Assembly: GCA_005883215.1 (NCBI GenBank)
Contig: VAYS01000010.1
Span: 124,001 to 188,000, forward strand
From: Actinomycetota bacterium
GTDB taxonomy: Bacteria > Actinomycetota > Thermoleophilia > Solirubrobacterales > Solirubrobacteraceae
DNA length: 64,000 bases
Direction: 5' to 3'
Of the stretch, positions 23,510 through 31,170 are shown piece by piece (the first letter of the stretch is position 1; the number at the start of each line of letters is the position of its first letter). A model generated the notes under the pieces. That model was not told where the DNA came from. It saw nothing but the letters and a program-made list of their open reading frames with translations, and made no database searches. A program made the translations under genes and the position numbers.

Positions 23510-24474
23510 CAGACGGTCGACTCGAGGTTCTCGATCTCGTCGACCGGGCGGGTGTAGATGCCGGACGACAGGTATTTCCAGCCGTCGTCGGCGACCACGA
23601 AGACGACGTTGCCCTCCTCGAGCTCGGCCGCGATGCGCACGGCCACGCGCGCGATCGCTCCGCTGGAGACCCCCGCGAACAATCCTTCCTCGGCCAGCAG
23701 CTTGCGTGTCCACAGGATCGCGTCGCGGTTGGTGACGAAGATCTTGCGGTCGAGCAGCGCCAGGTCGATGATCGGCGGGATGAAGCCGTCGTCCAGCGAG
23801 CGCAGGCCCTGGACCGGCTCGCCCTGCATCGGCTCGGCGGCGACGATCTTGACCTCGTCGCCCAGCTGCTCCTTCAGGCGCCGACCGTTGCCCATCAGCG
23901 TCCCCCCCGTGCCCAGCCCGGCCACGAAGGCGGCCACCTCGTCGAGCTCCTCGAGGATCTCCACCGCGGTGCCGTGGTAGTGGCAGAGCGGGTTGGCCTC
24001 GTTGCCGTACTGGTAGGGCATGTAGTAGGAGGAGTCGGCCTGCGCCATCTCCAGCGCCAGCTCGACCGCTCCGTTGGATCCCTTGGCCCCTTCGGAGTAG
24101 ACGATCTGGGAGCCGTACATCTCGAGCAGCTGGGTGCGCTCGCGGGTCACGTTGTCGGGCATCACCACCTTCAGCGGATAGCCCTTGCGGGAGCAGATCA
24201 TCCCCAGCGAGATCCCGGTGTTGCCCGAGGTGGGCTCGAGGATCGTCTGTCCGGGGCCGATCGCCCCCCGCGCCTCGGCGTCCTCAATCAGCGCCCGGGC
24301 CACGCGATCCTTGAGCGAGCCGGTGGGGTTGGCGCTCTCGAGCTTGGCCCACAGCCGCACCCCCGGCTTGGGCGACAGGCGCTTTAGCTCGACCAGCGGC
24401 GTATTGCCGATCGCCTGGACGATGTCGCCGTAGCGGCCTCCGCAGGGCCGGTTCTCCAGGTACGGCACGCCCAT
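23503..24474 (-). CDS. cysM: CysO-dependent cysteine synthase
   Basis: A 323-residue PLP enzyme of the O-acetylserine/O-phosphoserine sulfhydrylase family. The Schiff-base Lys is in NPTGSLKDRVAR, the substrate loop is EPTSGNTGISLGM, and the PLP phosphate is bound by GLGTGGTLMG. The sequence ENRPCGGRYGDIVQAIGNTP and the length match M. tuberculosis CysM, which uses O-phosphoserine and the thiocarboxylate of CysO instead of sulfide. The neighbourhood (cysO, moeZ, mec) supports that role. TATACT lies 10 nt before the ATG within an inverted repeat shared with moeZ. Confidence 0.92.
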   Translation of the reverse strand: MGVPYLENRPCGGRYGDIVQAIGNTPLVELKRLSPKPGVRLWAKLESANPTGSLKDRVARALIEDAEARGAIGPGQTILEPTSGNTGISLGMICSRKGYPLKVVMPDNVTRERTQLLEMYGSQIVYSEGAKGSNGAVELALEMAQADSSYYMPYQYGNEANPLCHYHGTAVEILEELDEVAAFVAGLGTGGTLMGNGRRLKEQLGDEVKIVAAEPMQGEPVQGLRSLDDGFIPPIIDLALLDRKIFVTNRDAILWTRKLLAEEGLFAGVSSGAIARVAVRIAAELEEGNVVFVVADDGWKYLSSGIYTRPVDEIENLESTVWW

Positions 24475-24475
24475 T

Positions 24476-24490
24476 ACTTTACGAAGTATA
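24476..24490 (-). promoter_or_regulatory. cysM promoter with overlapping inverted repeat
   Basis: Minus strand TATACTTCGTAAAGT: the -10 TATACT overlaps the palindrome ACTT-N4-AAGT, with the ATG 2 nt after the site. The moeZ upstream region holds the same arrangement at 26113-26127. Confidence 0.6.
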
Positions 24491-24554
24491 GGGAGGGCGT
24501 GACCCCGCGTGCGGGCGCCGCGGACGGGGCGCGGACGCGCCCGGTAGCCCGCTC

Positions 24555-24839
24555 TCAGGCCCCGCCGGCGCCCCCCGCCATCGCCGGCAGGATCACCAGC
24601 GTGTCGTCGCCCCCCACCGGCGTGCGCAGGCCGTCGAGCACGCGCACGTCCTCGTCGTTGAGATAGACGTTGACGTAGCGGTTGAGCTCGCCGTCGGGGG
24701 AGAAGAGCTGGCTTTCGGTCTGGGGATGACTGCGGGCCAGGTCGCGCAGCACGGCGCCGACGTCGTCGCCCTGGGCGATGACCTCCTTCTCGCCGCCCAC
24801 CGACGGGCGCAGCACGGGAGGGATGCGGATGGTGGCCAC
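24555..24839 (-). CDS. cysO: CysO/MoaD-like sulfur carrier protein
   Basis: A 94-residue beta-grasp protein whose C-terminal glycine carries sulfur as a thiocarboxylate for CysM. It resembles mycobacterial CysO: a start ATIRIPPVLRPSVGGEKEV, then RYVNVYLNDEDVRVLDGL, then TLVILPAMAGG. The usual Gly-Gly end is followed here by four more residues, AGGA, so either a second GG is used or the tail is trimmed. The GTG at 24839 is preceded by TACGCT and 6 nt. It lies between moeZ and cysM. Confidence 0.9.
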   Translation of the reverse strand: MATIRIPPVLRPSVGGEKEVIAQGDDVGAVLRDLARSHPQTESQLFSPDGELNRYVNVYLNDEDVRVLDGLRTPVGGDDTLVILPAMAGGAGGA

Positions 24840-24851
24840 GCCGGCAGCGTA
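24840..24851 (-). promoter_or_regulatory. -10 element of cysO, leaderless spacing
   Basis: TACGCT, then GCCGGC, then the GTG start, on the minus strand. It decides the start over an upstream in-frame codon at 24866. Confidence 0.5.
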
Positions 24852-24888
24852 TCCGGGCGCCGTCACCCGGGGATGCCCGCCGTCGGCC

Positions 24889-26076
24889 CTAGCCGGCGGC
24901 GGCGCAGAACGCCTCGTAGTCGGGGAAGACGCCCATCTCCTCGTCGGAGATCTCCGCCGGGTCGCGCGAGCAGACCGGGCAGTCGGGGTCGCGGCGGACC
25001 TTGAGCTCGGTGAACGTGGCGCCCAGCGCCTCGTAGAGAAGCAGACGCCCGACCAGCGGCTCGCCGGCCCCGACGATCAGCTTGACCACCTCGGTGGCCT
25101 GCAGCAGCCCCATCGTCCCGGGCAGCACCCCGAGCACCCCATTGGCCCCGCAGGACGGGGCGAGCTCGACCGGCGGCGGCACCGGGTACAGGCAGCGGTA
25201 GCACGGCCCCTCGTGGGGCTTGAACACCGACAGCTGCCCGTCGAAGCCAAGGATCGACGCCGACACCACCGGGATGCCGAGCCGCACGGTGGCGTCGTTG
25301 AGCAGGTAGCGCGTGGGGAAGTTGTCCAGGCCGTCGACCACCACGTCCCAGGCGCGGGCCTGGAGGACGTCCATGATGTTCTCGGCCCCCAGGCGAGTGG
25401 GGAACTTGACCACCCGCACGTCGGGGTTGATGGCGCGCATGGTCTCCTCGGCCGAGTCGACCTTGGACGTGCCGATGCGGTCGGTGGTGTGGATGACCTG
25501 GCGCTGGAGATTGGACAGGTCGACCTCGTCGTTGTCGACGATGCCGATCGTGCCCACGCCGGCGGCCGCCAGGTACAGCGCGGCGGGCGAGCCCAATCCG
25601 CCGGCGCCGAGCAGCAGCACGCTGGAATCGAGCAGCTTCTGCTGGCCCTCGGCGCCGACCTCGGGAATCAGCAGGTGGCGCGAGTAGCGCTCGCGCTGCT
25701 CGGTGGTGAGCGCGCGCGGGACCTCGACCTCATAGCCGCGGTCCTTCCACAACGTGATCCCGCCGGTCATCGACTCGACGTGCTCGTAGCCGAGCTGCTG
25801 GCTGAGCGTGTGGGCCGCCAGCGCCGAGCGGTTGCCCGAGGCGCAGTAGAGGACCACCCGCTGCGAGCGGTCGGGGACCGCTCCCTCGATCCGCGACTCC
25901 AGATAGCCGCGGGGCACGTGCCGGGCGCCGGGGAGATGGCCCGAGTTGAACTCCTCGGTCTCGCGCACGTCGACGAGCGCCACGCCGTCGTCGACGAGGT
26001 CGTGGACCTCGGCCGGATCGACCTCGTTGATTTGCCCCTTGATCTGCCGGATCAGCTCCGCGCCCGAAGGGCTCAT
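24889..26076 (-). CDS. moeZ: MoeZ-like sulfur-carrier adenylyltransferase with N-terminal rhodanese
   Basis: A 395-residue enzyme that adenylates and thiocarboxylates CysO/MoaD-type carriers. Residues about 15-115 form a rhodanese domain with the active-site loop VVLYCASGNRSA. From about 125 a ThiF/MoeB domain follows: RYSRHLLIPEVG, nucleotide loop LLLGAGGLGSPAALYLA, and paired metal Cys in CYRCLYP and CPVC. Mycobacterial MoeZ has the domains in the opposite order (ThiF then rhodanese). The start follows AGGAG at a good distance. Upstream is a 7-codon leader frame and the promoter/operator shared with cysM. Confidence 0.92.
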   Translation of the reverse strand: MSPSGAELIRQIKGQINEVDPAEVHDLVDDGVALVDVRETEEFNSGHLPGARHVPRGYLESRIEGAVPDRSQRVVLYCASGNRSALAAHTLSQQLGYEHVESMTGGITLWKDRGYEVEVPRALTTEQRERYSRHLLIPEVGAEGQQKLLDSSVLLLGAGGLGSPAALYLAAAGVGTIGIVDNDEVDLSNLQRQVIHTTDRIGTSKVDSAEETMRAINPDVRVVKFPTRLGAENIMDVLQARAWDVVVDGLDNFPTRYLLNDATVRLGIPVVSASILGFDGQLSVFKPHEGPCYRCLYPVPPPVELAPSCGANGVLGVLPGTMGLLQATEVVKLIVGAGEPLVGRLLLYEALGATFTELKVRRDPDCPVCSRDPAEISDEEMGVFPDYEAFCAAAG

Positions 26077-26087
26077 CGCGCAAACTC

Positions 26088-26111
26088 CTAAATTCGGGGT
26101 GGCTTTCTCAT
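26088..26111 (-). other. Seven-codon upstream frame in the moeZ leader
   Basis: ATG at 26111-26109 encodes MRKPPRI and stops at TAG, which overlaps the AGGAG ribosome site of moeZ. Its ATG aligns exactly with the cysM ATG relative to the shared TATACTT-N4-AAGT site. Translation could free or block the moeZ ribosome site. It has no cysteine codon. Confidence 0.4.
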
Positions 26112-26112
26112 C

Positions 26113-26127
26113 ACTTCAGAAAGTATA
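26113..26127 (-). promoter_or_regulatory. moeZ promoter with overlapping inverted repeat
   Basis: Minus strand TATACTTTCTGAAGT: -10 TATACT overlapping ACTT-N4-AAGT, matching the site before cysM. Such a placement suits a repressor that blocks RNA polymerase. Confidence 0.6.
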
Positions 26128-26203
26128 GCGCCGGAGCGCCCCCGCCGAGCCGGCGCGGTAGGGCCTGCGCCGCCCCCACATGGTTTCGCTTAACTGCCAG
26201 TGC

Positions 26204-26821
26204 ATGACGCGCCGTCTGCAGCTGGGACTCGCCTTGGCCTGCATCGCCGCGGCGGCCCTGGCGCTGGCCCTGGCGCTGACCGGACCGCCGCGCTCGGGCG
26301 GCGGAGCCGCCGAGGCCTCGTCCCAGGGCTTTGACGGCGCGTTGCTACCCCGCGGGCTGCCGCCCCGCGACTTCACGCTCTCCGACGAGCGCGGGCGGCG
26401 CGTGTCGCTGCACGACTACCGCGGCGGGGTGGCGCTGGTCACCTTCATGCACGCGCTGTGCCACGCGAGCTGCCCGATCGTCGCCCAGCAGATCCGCGGC
26501 GCGTTCGACGACCTCGGCCGCAGCGTGCCCGCATTCGCGGTGAGCGTGTCCCCGGCCGAGGACACCGCCGCCGCCGCCCGCGCCTTTCTCGCCCGCCAGC
26601 ACGTCGCCGGCCGGCTGCGCTTCCTGCTCGGCTCGCCCGCCCAACTCGCGCCCGTGTGGCGCGCCTTCGCCATCGCCCCCCAGCGCGGCAGCAGCGACAC
26701 CCACACCGTTCACGTCTTCCTACTCGACCGTCGCGGCGTGCCCCGGGTCGGCTTTCCCCAGCAGGCGATCACCCCGGAGACCATCGCCCACGACATCCGC
26801 CGGCTCGAGCGCGAGCGCTGA
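26204..26821 (+). CDS. SCO1/SenC-family copper chaperone, exported
   Basis: A 205-residue thioredoxin-fold protein that delivers copper to cytochrome oxidase or acts as a thiol redox partner. The start at 26204 gives a clean signal (MTRRLQLGLALACIAAAALA) and follows TTAACT plus 8 nt; an ATG at 26180 is an alternative. The domain has FTLSDERGRRVSLHDYRGGV. The copper site is CHASCP (C-x3-C) with the distal His in SSDTHTVHVFLLD. No cytochrome oxidase genes are adjacent. It ends 3 nt before a hairpin that may serve both it and sufR. Confidence 0.87.
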   Translation: MTRRLQLGLALACIAAAALALALALTGPPRSGGGAAEASSQGFDGALLPRGLPPRDFTLSDERGRRVSLHDYRGGVALVTFMHALCHASCPIVAQQIRGAFDDLGRSVPAFAVSVSPAEDTAAAARAFLARQHVAGRLRFLLGSPAQLAPVWRAFAIAPQRGSSDTHTVHVFLLDRRGVPRVGFPQQAITPETIAHDIRRLERER

Positions 26822-26824
26822 TAC

Positions 26825-26846
26825 CCTACCTCGCAGGTAGGTTTTT
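26825..26846 (+). terminator. Hairpin plus T5 between SCO1 and sufR, possible SufR operator
   Basis: CCTACCT and AGGTAGG pair perfectly over CGC, followed by TTTTT: a compact intrinsic terminator for the SCO1 gene. The right arm also contains TAGGTT, a -10-like box 9 nt before the sufR ATG, so the same palindrome could be the autoregulatory operator of SufR. Confidence 0.6.
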
Positions 26847-26852
26847 GGCACG

Positions 26853-27317
26853 ATGATGTTTTCCACCAAGGCGGAGTACGGCGTGCGGGTGATGGTCGAG
26901 CTCGCGCGCCGCGGCGGTGAGGACCCAGTCCCACTGGCCGAGATCGCCGATCACGAGGACCTGCCGCTGGCCTACCTCGAGCACCTGGTCGCCCGCCTGC
27001 GCAAGGCCGAACTGGTATGCAGCCGCCGCGGCGCCCGCGGCGGCTACATGCTCGCGCGCCCGGCCACCGAGATAACCATGGCCGAGGTGATCGAGGCACT
27101 GGAGGGCTCGATCGCCCCGATCGAGTGCATCACCACGGGGGCCGACGGCAGCCTCCGGTGCGCCCGCGAGAGCCCCGGGGCACGCGGGGCCAAGGACCTG
27201 CTCCCCTGCCCGACCAAGCTGTTGTGGACGCGGGTGCACTCGGAGATCGTCCGCACCCTGCAAGAGACCTCCCTGGCCGACCTGACCCCCGCCCAACCCA
27301 GGCCGGTGGCGGTCTAG
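26853..27317 (+). CDS. sufR: Rrf2-family Fe-S regulator of the suf operon
   Basis: A 154-residue winged-helix regulator. It starts MFSTKAEYGVRVMVELARRG (a second ATG directly follows the first), has the recognition region LPLAYLEHLVARLRKAELVCSRRG, and GGYMLARPATEITMAEVIEALEG. Three cysteines after residue 90 (in ECITTG, LRCARE and LPCPTK) form the pattern that binds an Fe-S cluster in IscR/SufR/NsrR relatives. As first gene of sufR-C-D-S-U it probably senses cluster status and controls this unit. The hairpin just upstream is a candidate operator. Confidence 0.88.
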   Translation: MMFSTKAEYGVRVMVELARRGGEDPVPLAEIADHEDLPLAYLEHLVARLRKAELVCSRRGARGGYMLARPATEITMAEVIEALEGSIAPIECITTGADGSLRCARESPGARGAKDLLPCPTKLLWTRVHSEIVRTLQETSLADLTPAQPRPVAV

Positions 27318-27345
27318 CCGCCCCCCGCCCTACCGACGAGAAGCG

Positions 27346-28101
27346 ATGGCTGACCTAGAGATACGCAACCTGCACGTCCGCACCGAGGAGCGCGAGATCC
27401 TGCGCGGCGTGGACCTCTCGGTCTCCCGGGGCGAGATCCACGCCCTGATGGGACCCAACGGCTCGGGCAAGTCGACCCTGGCCAACACCCTGCTTGGGCA
27501 TCCCGCCTACGAGATCACCGAGGGCTCGATCTTCTTTGCCGGCCAGGACATCACCGAGGCCGAGCCCCACGAGCGCGCCCGCGCCGGCCTGTTCCTCGCC
27601 TTTCAGTATCCGGTCGCCATCCCCGGCGTGTCGGTGGCCAACTTCCTGCGCATGGCGATCAACGCCCAAAGCGAAGAGCCGATCGCCATGAAGGAGTTCC
27701 GCCAGCGCCTGGAGCGCGCGGTGGAGCTGCTCGACGTCGAGCGCACCTTCACCTCCCGCCACCTGAACGAGGGCTTCTCCGGGGGAGAGAAGAAGCGCGC
27801 CGAGATCCTCCAGCTGGCGGTGCTGCGACCCACCCTGGCCGTACTGGACGAGACCGACTCGGGGCTGGACATCGACGCCCTGCGCACGGTCGCCGAGGGT
27901 GTCGATCGCCTCCACGCCGAGCACGGCCTCGGCGTCCTGATCATCACCCACTACCAGCGCATCCTCCACTATGTGACCCCGCACTTCGTGCACGTGATGC
28001 TCGACGGCCGGATCGTGCTCGAGGGCGGCGTCGAGCTCGTGGAGCGCCTGGAGCGCGAGGGCTATGACCAGATCCGCCAGGAGGTTGGCGCCGGTGCCTG
28101 A
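27346..28101 (+). CDS. sufC: Fe-S cluster assembly ATPase SufC
   Basis: A 251-residue ABC-type ATPase that drives conformational change in the SufBCD scaffold. The Walker A is GPNGSGKSTL, Q-loop FLAFQYPVAIPGV, signature FSGGEKKRAEILQ, Walker B LAVLDETDSGLDIDAL and the switch His in IITHYQR. The FSGGEKKR signature is specific to SufC. It is cytoplasmic and lies between sufR (28-bp gap) and sufD (8-nt overlap). Confidence 0.96.
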   Translation: MADLEIRNLHVRTEEREILRGVDLSVSRGEIHALMGPNGSGKSTLANTLLGHPAYEITEGSIFFAGQDITEAEPHERARAGLFLAFQYPVAIPGVSVANFLRMAINAQSEEPIAMKEFRQRLERAVELLDVERTFTSRHLNEGFSGGEKKRAEILQLAVLRPTLAVLDETDSGLDIDALRTVAEGVDRLHAEHGLGVLIITHYQRILHYVTPHFVHVMLDGRIVLEGGVELVERLEREGYDQIRQEVGAGA

Positions 28102-29458
28102 GGATCGAGCCCGCCCCAAGCCCGGCACCAGCCGCGAGGCCACGCTAAACCACGCGCTGGCCGGGGCCGGAGCGGCCGACGGGCGCTCGCTGGAGGAGCT
28201 GCGCGAGGCCGCGCTGGCCTTCTACGAGGCGGCCGAGCCGCCGGTGTGGCGCCGGTCGGGGTTCTGGACCACGAGCCTGCGCGACCTCGATCTGGCGAGC
28301 CTGGAGCCCCGCCACGCCGATCCCCAGGCCGGCATCCCGGCGGTGGTGGCCGAGGCGATCGGCGAACGGCCGCGGGGCGGCCTGTTGGTCCAGCGCGGGG
28401 CCACGGTCGTCCACTGCCAGCTCGACGAGGGGCTCGCCGCCGCCGGCGTCGTGCTGTGCCCCCTGGAGCAGGCCGCACGCGAGCACCCCGAGCTGTTCGC
28501 CCGCTACTACCTGCGCTCGCTGACCTACGATCGCGACAAGCTCGAGGCGGCCAACGCCGCCCTATGGAGCGGCGGGGCGTTCCTGTACGTCCCCGACGGC
28601 GTGCGGGTCGAACACCCGTTCCAGCTCGCCTACACGATCGACGCCGGCCAGAGCGCCCAATACGCCCACACGCTGGCGATCGGGGGCGCCGGCGCGGAGT
28701 TTCGCCTGCAGGAGTACGACGTGGCCGGCCCGATCGAGGGCCAGGCCCTGCACGCCGGGGCGTTCGAGCTCTACCTCGAGGACGGCGCCCGCTGCCGGCT
28801 GGCCCACTACTCCGACTGGGGCCCGGGGGAGGTCTTTGACGTCTCCAAGGCGGTGGTCAGCGTCGGACGCGACGCCTACTGCCACTGGCTGCCCGCCCTG
28901 CTGGGGGGACATCTGACGCGCCAGCACCTGGAGCTGGCGGTGCGCGAGCCCGGCGGCGACATGGCCTTTCGCGGGCTGTTCTTCACCGAGGGCACCGAGC
29001 ACCTGGACCTGTTCGGCGTCGACCTGCACGAGACCGGCCCGTCGGGCGGCGACGTGCACTGGCGCGGCGCGGCCACCGGCCACAGCCGGGCGAGCTTCGA
29101 GGGCCTGATCCAGATCGCCCCGGGCGCCCAGCAGACCCATACCTACCTGCAGATCCACTCGATGATGCTCTCCCCCGAGGCCAAGATCGACGCGATCCCC
29201 TCGGTGCTGGTGGCCGCCGACGACGTCTCGGCCTCCCACGGGGGCACGGTCGGCGAGCTCGACGAGACGGCGATCTTCTACATGCAAAGCCGCGGGTTGA
29301 CCCGCCCCCAGGCGGTGCGGGTGATCATCGAGGGGTTCTTCGAGCCGCTGATCGGCGAGCTCGAGGACGAGGCGCTCGAGGAGCTGGTGCGCGAGCGGAT
29401 CGCGGGCAAGCTGCAGGCCGCCGAAGACGACATCCGCGCCTACGCCGCCAGCCGATGA
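28094..29458 (+). CDS. sufD: Fe-S cluster assembly protein SufD
   Basis: A 454-residue beta-helix scaffold subunit related to SufB. It contains PLEQAAREHPELFARYY, LWSGGAFLYVPDGVRVEHPF and the late block SHGGTVGELDETAIFYMQSRGLTRPQA, with a C-terminal helical end, as in SufD. The chosen GTG overlaps the end of sufC by 8 nt; a TTG three codons earlier is possible. It would pair with SufB, which is encoded 4.7 kb downstream rather than in this operon. Confidence 0.92.
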   Translation: MPEDRARPKPGTSREATLNHALAGAGAADGRSLEELREAALAFYEAAEPPVWRRSGFWTTSLRDLDLASLEPRHADPQAGIPAVVAEAIGERPRGGLLVQRGATVVHCQLDEGLAAAGVVLCPLEQAAREHPELFARYYLRSLTYDRDKLEAANAALWSGGAFLYVPDGVRVEHPFQLAYTIDAGQSAQYAHTLAIGGAGAEFRLQEYDVAGPIEGQALHAGAFELYLEDGARCRLAHYSDWGPGEVFDVSKAVVSVGRDAYCHWLPALLGGHLTRQHLELAVREPGGDMAFRGLFFTEGTEHLDLFGVDLHETGPSGGDVHWRGAATGHSRASFEGLIQIAPGAQQTHTYLQIHSMMLSPEAKIDAIPSVLVAADDVSASHGGTVGELDETAIFYMQSRGLTRPQAVRVIIEGFFEPLIGELEDEALEELVRERIAGKLQAAEDDIRAYAASR

Positions 29459-30747
29459 CCGCCGGTCCGTCCATCGCCAGTGCCCGCGCCGAGGCGGCCC
29501 CCGCCGGCCCCGGGGCCCCGCTCCCCGTCCCCCTGGACATCCGCGGCGACTTTCCCATCCTGGCCCGCGAGATCGACGGGCGCCGGCTGGTGTACCTGGA
29601 CTCGGCGGCCACCTCCCAGAAGCCCGAGTCGGTGATCGCCGCCATCGACGACTACTACCGGGCCCACAACGCCAACATCCACCGCGGCGTCTACACCCTG
29701 GCCCAGGAGGCCACCGATCTGTTCGAGGGCGCCCGCCAGCGCGTCGCCGCCTTCGTCGGGGGCGAGCCCGCGACCACGATCTTCACCCGCAACGCGACCG
29801 AGGCGATCAACCTCGTCGCCTACTCCTGGGGACGGACCCACCTGGGCCCTGGCGACGCGGTGCTGATCACCCAGATGGAGCATCACTCCAACATCGTCCC
29901 CTGGCAGCTGCTGTGCGCCGAGCGCGGCGCCGAGCTGCGCTACCTGGAGGTGTCCGACAGCGGCCAGCTGTCGCTGGCCCAGCTGGAGTCAGAGCTGGCC
30001 CGCGGGGATGTGCGCCTGGTCGCCGTGGCCCATGTCTCCAACGTGCTGGGCACCATCAACCCGATCGCCGAGATCGTCGCCCGCGCCCGCGCCGCCGGCG
30101 CCGTGTCGCTCATCGACGGCTCCCAGGCGGTGCCCCAGCTGACGGTCGACGTCTCCGCGGTGGGGGCCGACTTCTATGCCTGGACGGGCCACAAGGCGCT
30201 CGGTCCGACCGGGATCGGCGTGCTCCAGGGGCGCGCCGAGCTGCTGGAGGCGATGCCCCCCTTCCTGGCCGGCGGGGACATGATCGCCTCGGTCGATTTT
30301 CAATCCTCGACCTGGAACGAGCTTCCGTGGAAGTTCGAGGCCGGGACCTCGATGATCGCCGAGGCGGTGGGGCTGGGCGCGGCCGTCGACTACCTGACGG
30401 GGCTGGGCATGGAGCGCGTGCGCGCGCACGAGCGGGCGCTGGTCGCCGAGACCCTCGAGCGCCTGGCCGGGCTGCCCGACCTGCGCGTGTTGGGGCCGGC
30501 CGACGCCGACGCCCGCGGCGGCGTGGTCTCGTTTGTCATCGAGGGCATCCACCCCCACGACATCGCCGAGCTGCTCAATCGCCAGGGGGTGAGCATTCGC
30601 GCCGGCCACCACTGCGCCATGCCGCTCATGCGCCGCCTCGGCGTCCCCGCCACGGCCCGCGCGAGCTTCGGGCCCTACAACGTCTCCGCAGACGTGGACG
30701 CGCTCGCCGACGCGCTCGCCGGGGCTCGCCGAACGTTTGAGCTCTAG
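29455..30747 (+). CDS. sufS: Cysteine desulfurase SufS
   Basis: A 430-residue PLP enzyme that converts cysteine to alanine plus a protein persulfide. The first 27 residues are an Ala/Pro-rich extension. The core has LDSAATSQKP, the PLP-stacking His region QMEHHSNIVPWQ, the Schiff-base Lys in WTGHKALGPTGIG, and the persulfide Cys in RAGHHCAMPLMRRLG. The short Cys loop indicates a type II desulfurase, activated by SufU, which is encoded 5 nt downstream. The ATG overlaps the sufD stop as ATGA. Confidence 0.95.
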   Translation: MTAGPSIASARAEAAPAGPGAPLPVPLDIRGDFPILAREIDGRRLVYLDSAATSQKPESVIAAIDDYYRAHNANIHRGVYTLAQEATDLFEGARQRVAAFVGGEPATTIFTRNATEAINLVAYSWGRTHLGPGDAVLITQMEHHSNIVPWQLLCAERGAELRYLEVSDSGQLSLAQLESELARGDVRLVAVAHVSNVLGTINPIAEIVARARAAGAVSLIDGSQAVPQLTVDVSAVGADFYAWTGHKALGPTGIGVLQGRAELLEAMPPFLAGGDMIASVDFQSSTWNELPWKFEAGTSMIAEAVGLGAAVDYLTGLGMERVRAHERALVAETLERLAGLPDLRVLGPADADARGGVVSFVIEGIHPHDIAELLNRQGVSIRAGHHCAMPLMRRLGVPATARASFGPYNVSADVDALADALAGARRTFEL

Positions 30748-30752
30748 CGTCG

Positions 30753-31151
30753 ATGGACGACCTCTACCGCGACTTCATCCTCGAGCACTACAAGCGGCCT
30801 CGCAACTTCGGCGAGCTCGAGCCGCGCGACCTCGAGGCCCACGACTACAACCCGCTGTGCGGCGATGAGATGGGTGTCCACATCCGGCTGGACGGGGACC
30901 GGATCGCCGCCCTGCGCTTCCACGGCCATGGGTGCGCGATCTCCCAGGCGGCGGCCTCGATCGCCTCGGAGGAGCTGATCGGCATGCGCCGCCAGGAGGC
31001 CGCCGGCCTCGACGCCGACTGGATGCTCGAGCTGCTCGGCATCCCGATCTCGGCCACCCGGCGCAAGTGCGCCCTGCTCAACCTCAAGGTGATGCGCGGC
31101 GCGCTCACCGGGGACGCCAGCTGGCCGCCCGAGGGCGACGACGGCGCCTAG
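30753..31151 (+). CDS. sufU: Zinc-dependent sulfurtransferase SufU
   Basis: A 132-residue IscU-like protein that accepts persulfide from SufS and passes it to SufBCD. The three Cys ligands are in NPLCGDEM, HGCAISQAAASI and RRKCALLNLK. The segment between the second and third Cys is longer than in IscU, the mark of SufU. It closes the sufR-C-D-S-U unit. No clear terminator follows before the convergent cyclase gene. Confidence 0.94.
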   Translation: MDDLYRDFILEHYKRPRNFGELEPRDLEAHDYNPLCGDEMGVHIRLDGDRIAALRFHGHGCAISQAAASIASEELIGMRRQEAAGLDADWMLELLGIPISATRRKCALLNLKVMRGALTGDASWPPEGDDGA

Positions 31152-31170
31152 CGTCGCTTGTGCCCCGCTC

